Positions 35,329-35,632 of a stretch of DNA of 35,632 nt are shown in pieces. Where the stretch lies: the NCBI RefSeq assembly GCF_020176695.1, contig NZ_JAIWIA010000062.1, positions 1 to 35,632 of the forward strand, in the 5' to 3' direction. The notes beneath the pieces were generated by a model. The model was not told the DNA's origin. It saw nothing but the letters and a program-made list of their open reading frames with translations, and made no database searches. The DNA is from Massilia sp. MS-15. Its GTDB lineage: Bacteria > Pseudomonadota > Gammaproteobacteria > Burkholderiales > Burkholderiaceae_D. The translations under genes and the position numbers were made by a program. The number at the start of each line of letters is the position of its first letter. The stretch's first letter is position 1.

Positions 35329-35632
35329 ATACCCCTAACAAAACCCCTTAATTGTGCGGACAGCAATACCGTACATTGAGCAATTCCGACCTTTCACTTT
35401 CAAACGCACGCCGAATTCATCAGCAGTCTTCTGAAGGGTCAGGCCTTCGCTCAGGCGCACATTTCCCTTGGGTCGTATCCCCGTCCTCGGATGCGGATGA
35501 AAACGCCTATCTAGGAGCACGCTTAACCCTCAATTTGCTCAACAAAACCTATCAAAAGCCGCGATTTTTTGGATCAATGATGAAACAAAAAGACCAGAAG
35601 GTTGGCGGTTGGCAAACGAGGTGGAACGCAGC
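35329..35632. other. Right-edge sequence, no confirmed gene
   Basis: After mrpG, base composition becomes more AT-rich. A 61-codon minus-strand frame (35335-35520, GTG start) reads MLLDRRFHPHPRTGIRPKGN and then VRLSEGLTLQKTADEFGVRL. It has no recognised domain, and an in-frame stop lies directly upstream. It could be a small gene or the remnant of a longer one. I see no terminator of the mrp operon with a clear T-run. Confidence 0.35.

Overview
The window is a GC-rich stretch of a betaproteobacterial chromosome. Protein sequences and gene order point to Burkholderiales, family Oxalobacteraceae, most like the Massilia/Telluria group. This placement is my judgement from sequence resemblance; no search was run. 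The anchor is the classical origin neighbourhood mnmE-yidC-yidD-rnpA-rpmH / dnaA-dnaN-gyrB.

Layout. (1) 1-911: almost no intact coding sequence, but a decayed gene for a zinc-ribbon membrane protein, broken at a run of six T. (2) 912-4858, minus strand: rpmH, rnpA, yidD, yidC, a terminator, then mnmE. These serve ribosome assembly, RNase P, membrane protein insertion and tRNA modification. (3) 4859-10572, plus strand: a short candidate origin region with one perfect DnaA box over the dnaA promoter, then dnaA, a 109-bp palindromic repeat element, an AT-rich tract, dnaN and gyrB, closed by a strong terminator. (4) 10600-16262: a looser accessory zone. It holds a frameshifted small secreted protein, an ACS-type MFS transporter, an NHL-repeat lipoprotein, the N-terminal stump of a serine hydrolase, a NERD-type helicase with a degenerate nuclease motif, and an infA paralogue. 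(5) 16500-18652: divergent promoters, two leucine-rich leader ORFs and leuA. (6) 18657-25856: a GlxA-type regulator divergent from an MBL-fold hydrolase, a HAD phosphatase, a small lipoprotein, a BcrC-like PAP2 phosphatase, an orphan transposase N-terminus, folE, nudC and an MFS transporter. (7) 25857-26352: an AT-rich gap with two terminator-like hairpins, one in the leader of the MFS gene. (8) 26353-35328: an ABC exporter, divergent from a tandem universal stress protein gene followed by a complete overlapping mrp operon (A/B fusion, C, D, E, F, G), a multisubunit cation/proton antiporter.

The most notable signals are regulatory or decay-related. They are the tandem Leu/CUA-rich leaders before leuA, the leader terminator before the MFS gene, the palindromic element between dnaA and dnaN, two genes each broken by an apparent single-base loss, and the serine hydrolase cut just before where its catalytic motif should lie. 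I found no CRISPR array, tRNA, rRNA, prophage or complete insertion sequence, and no convincing undescribed multi-gene system.
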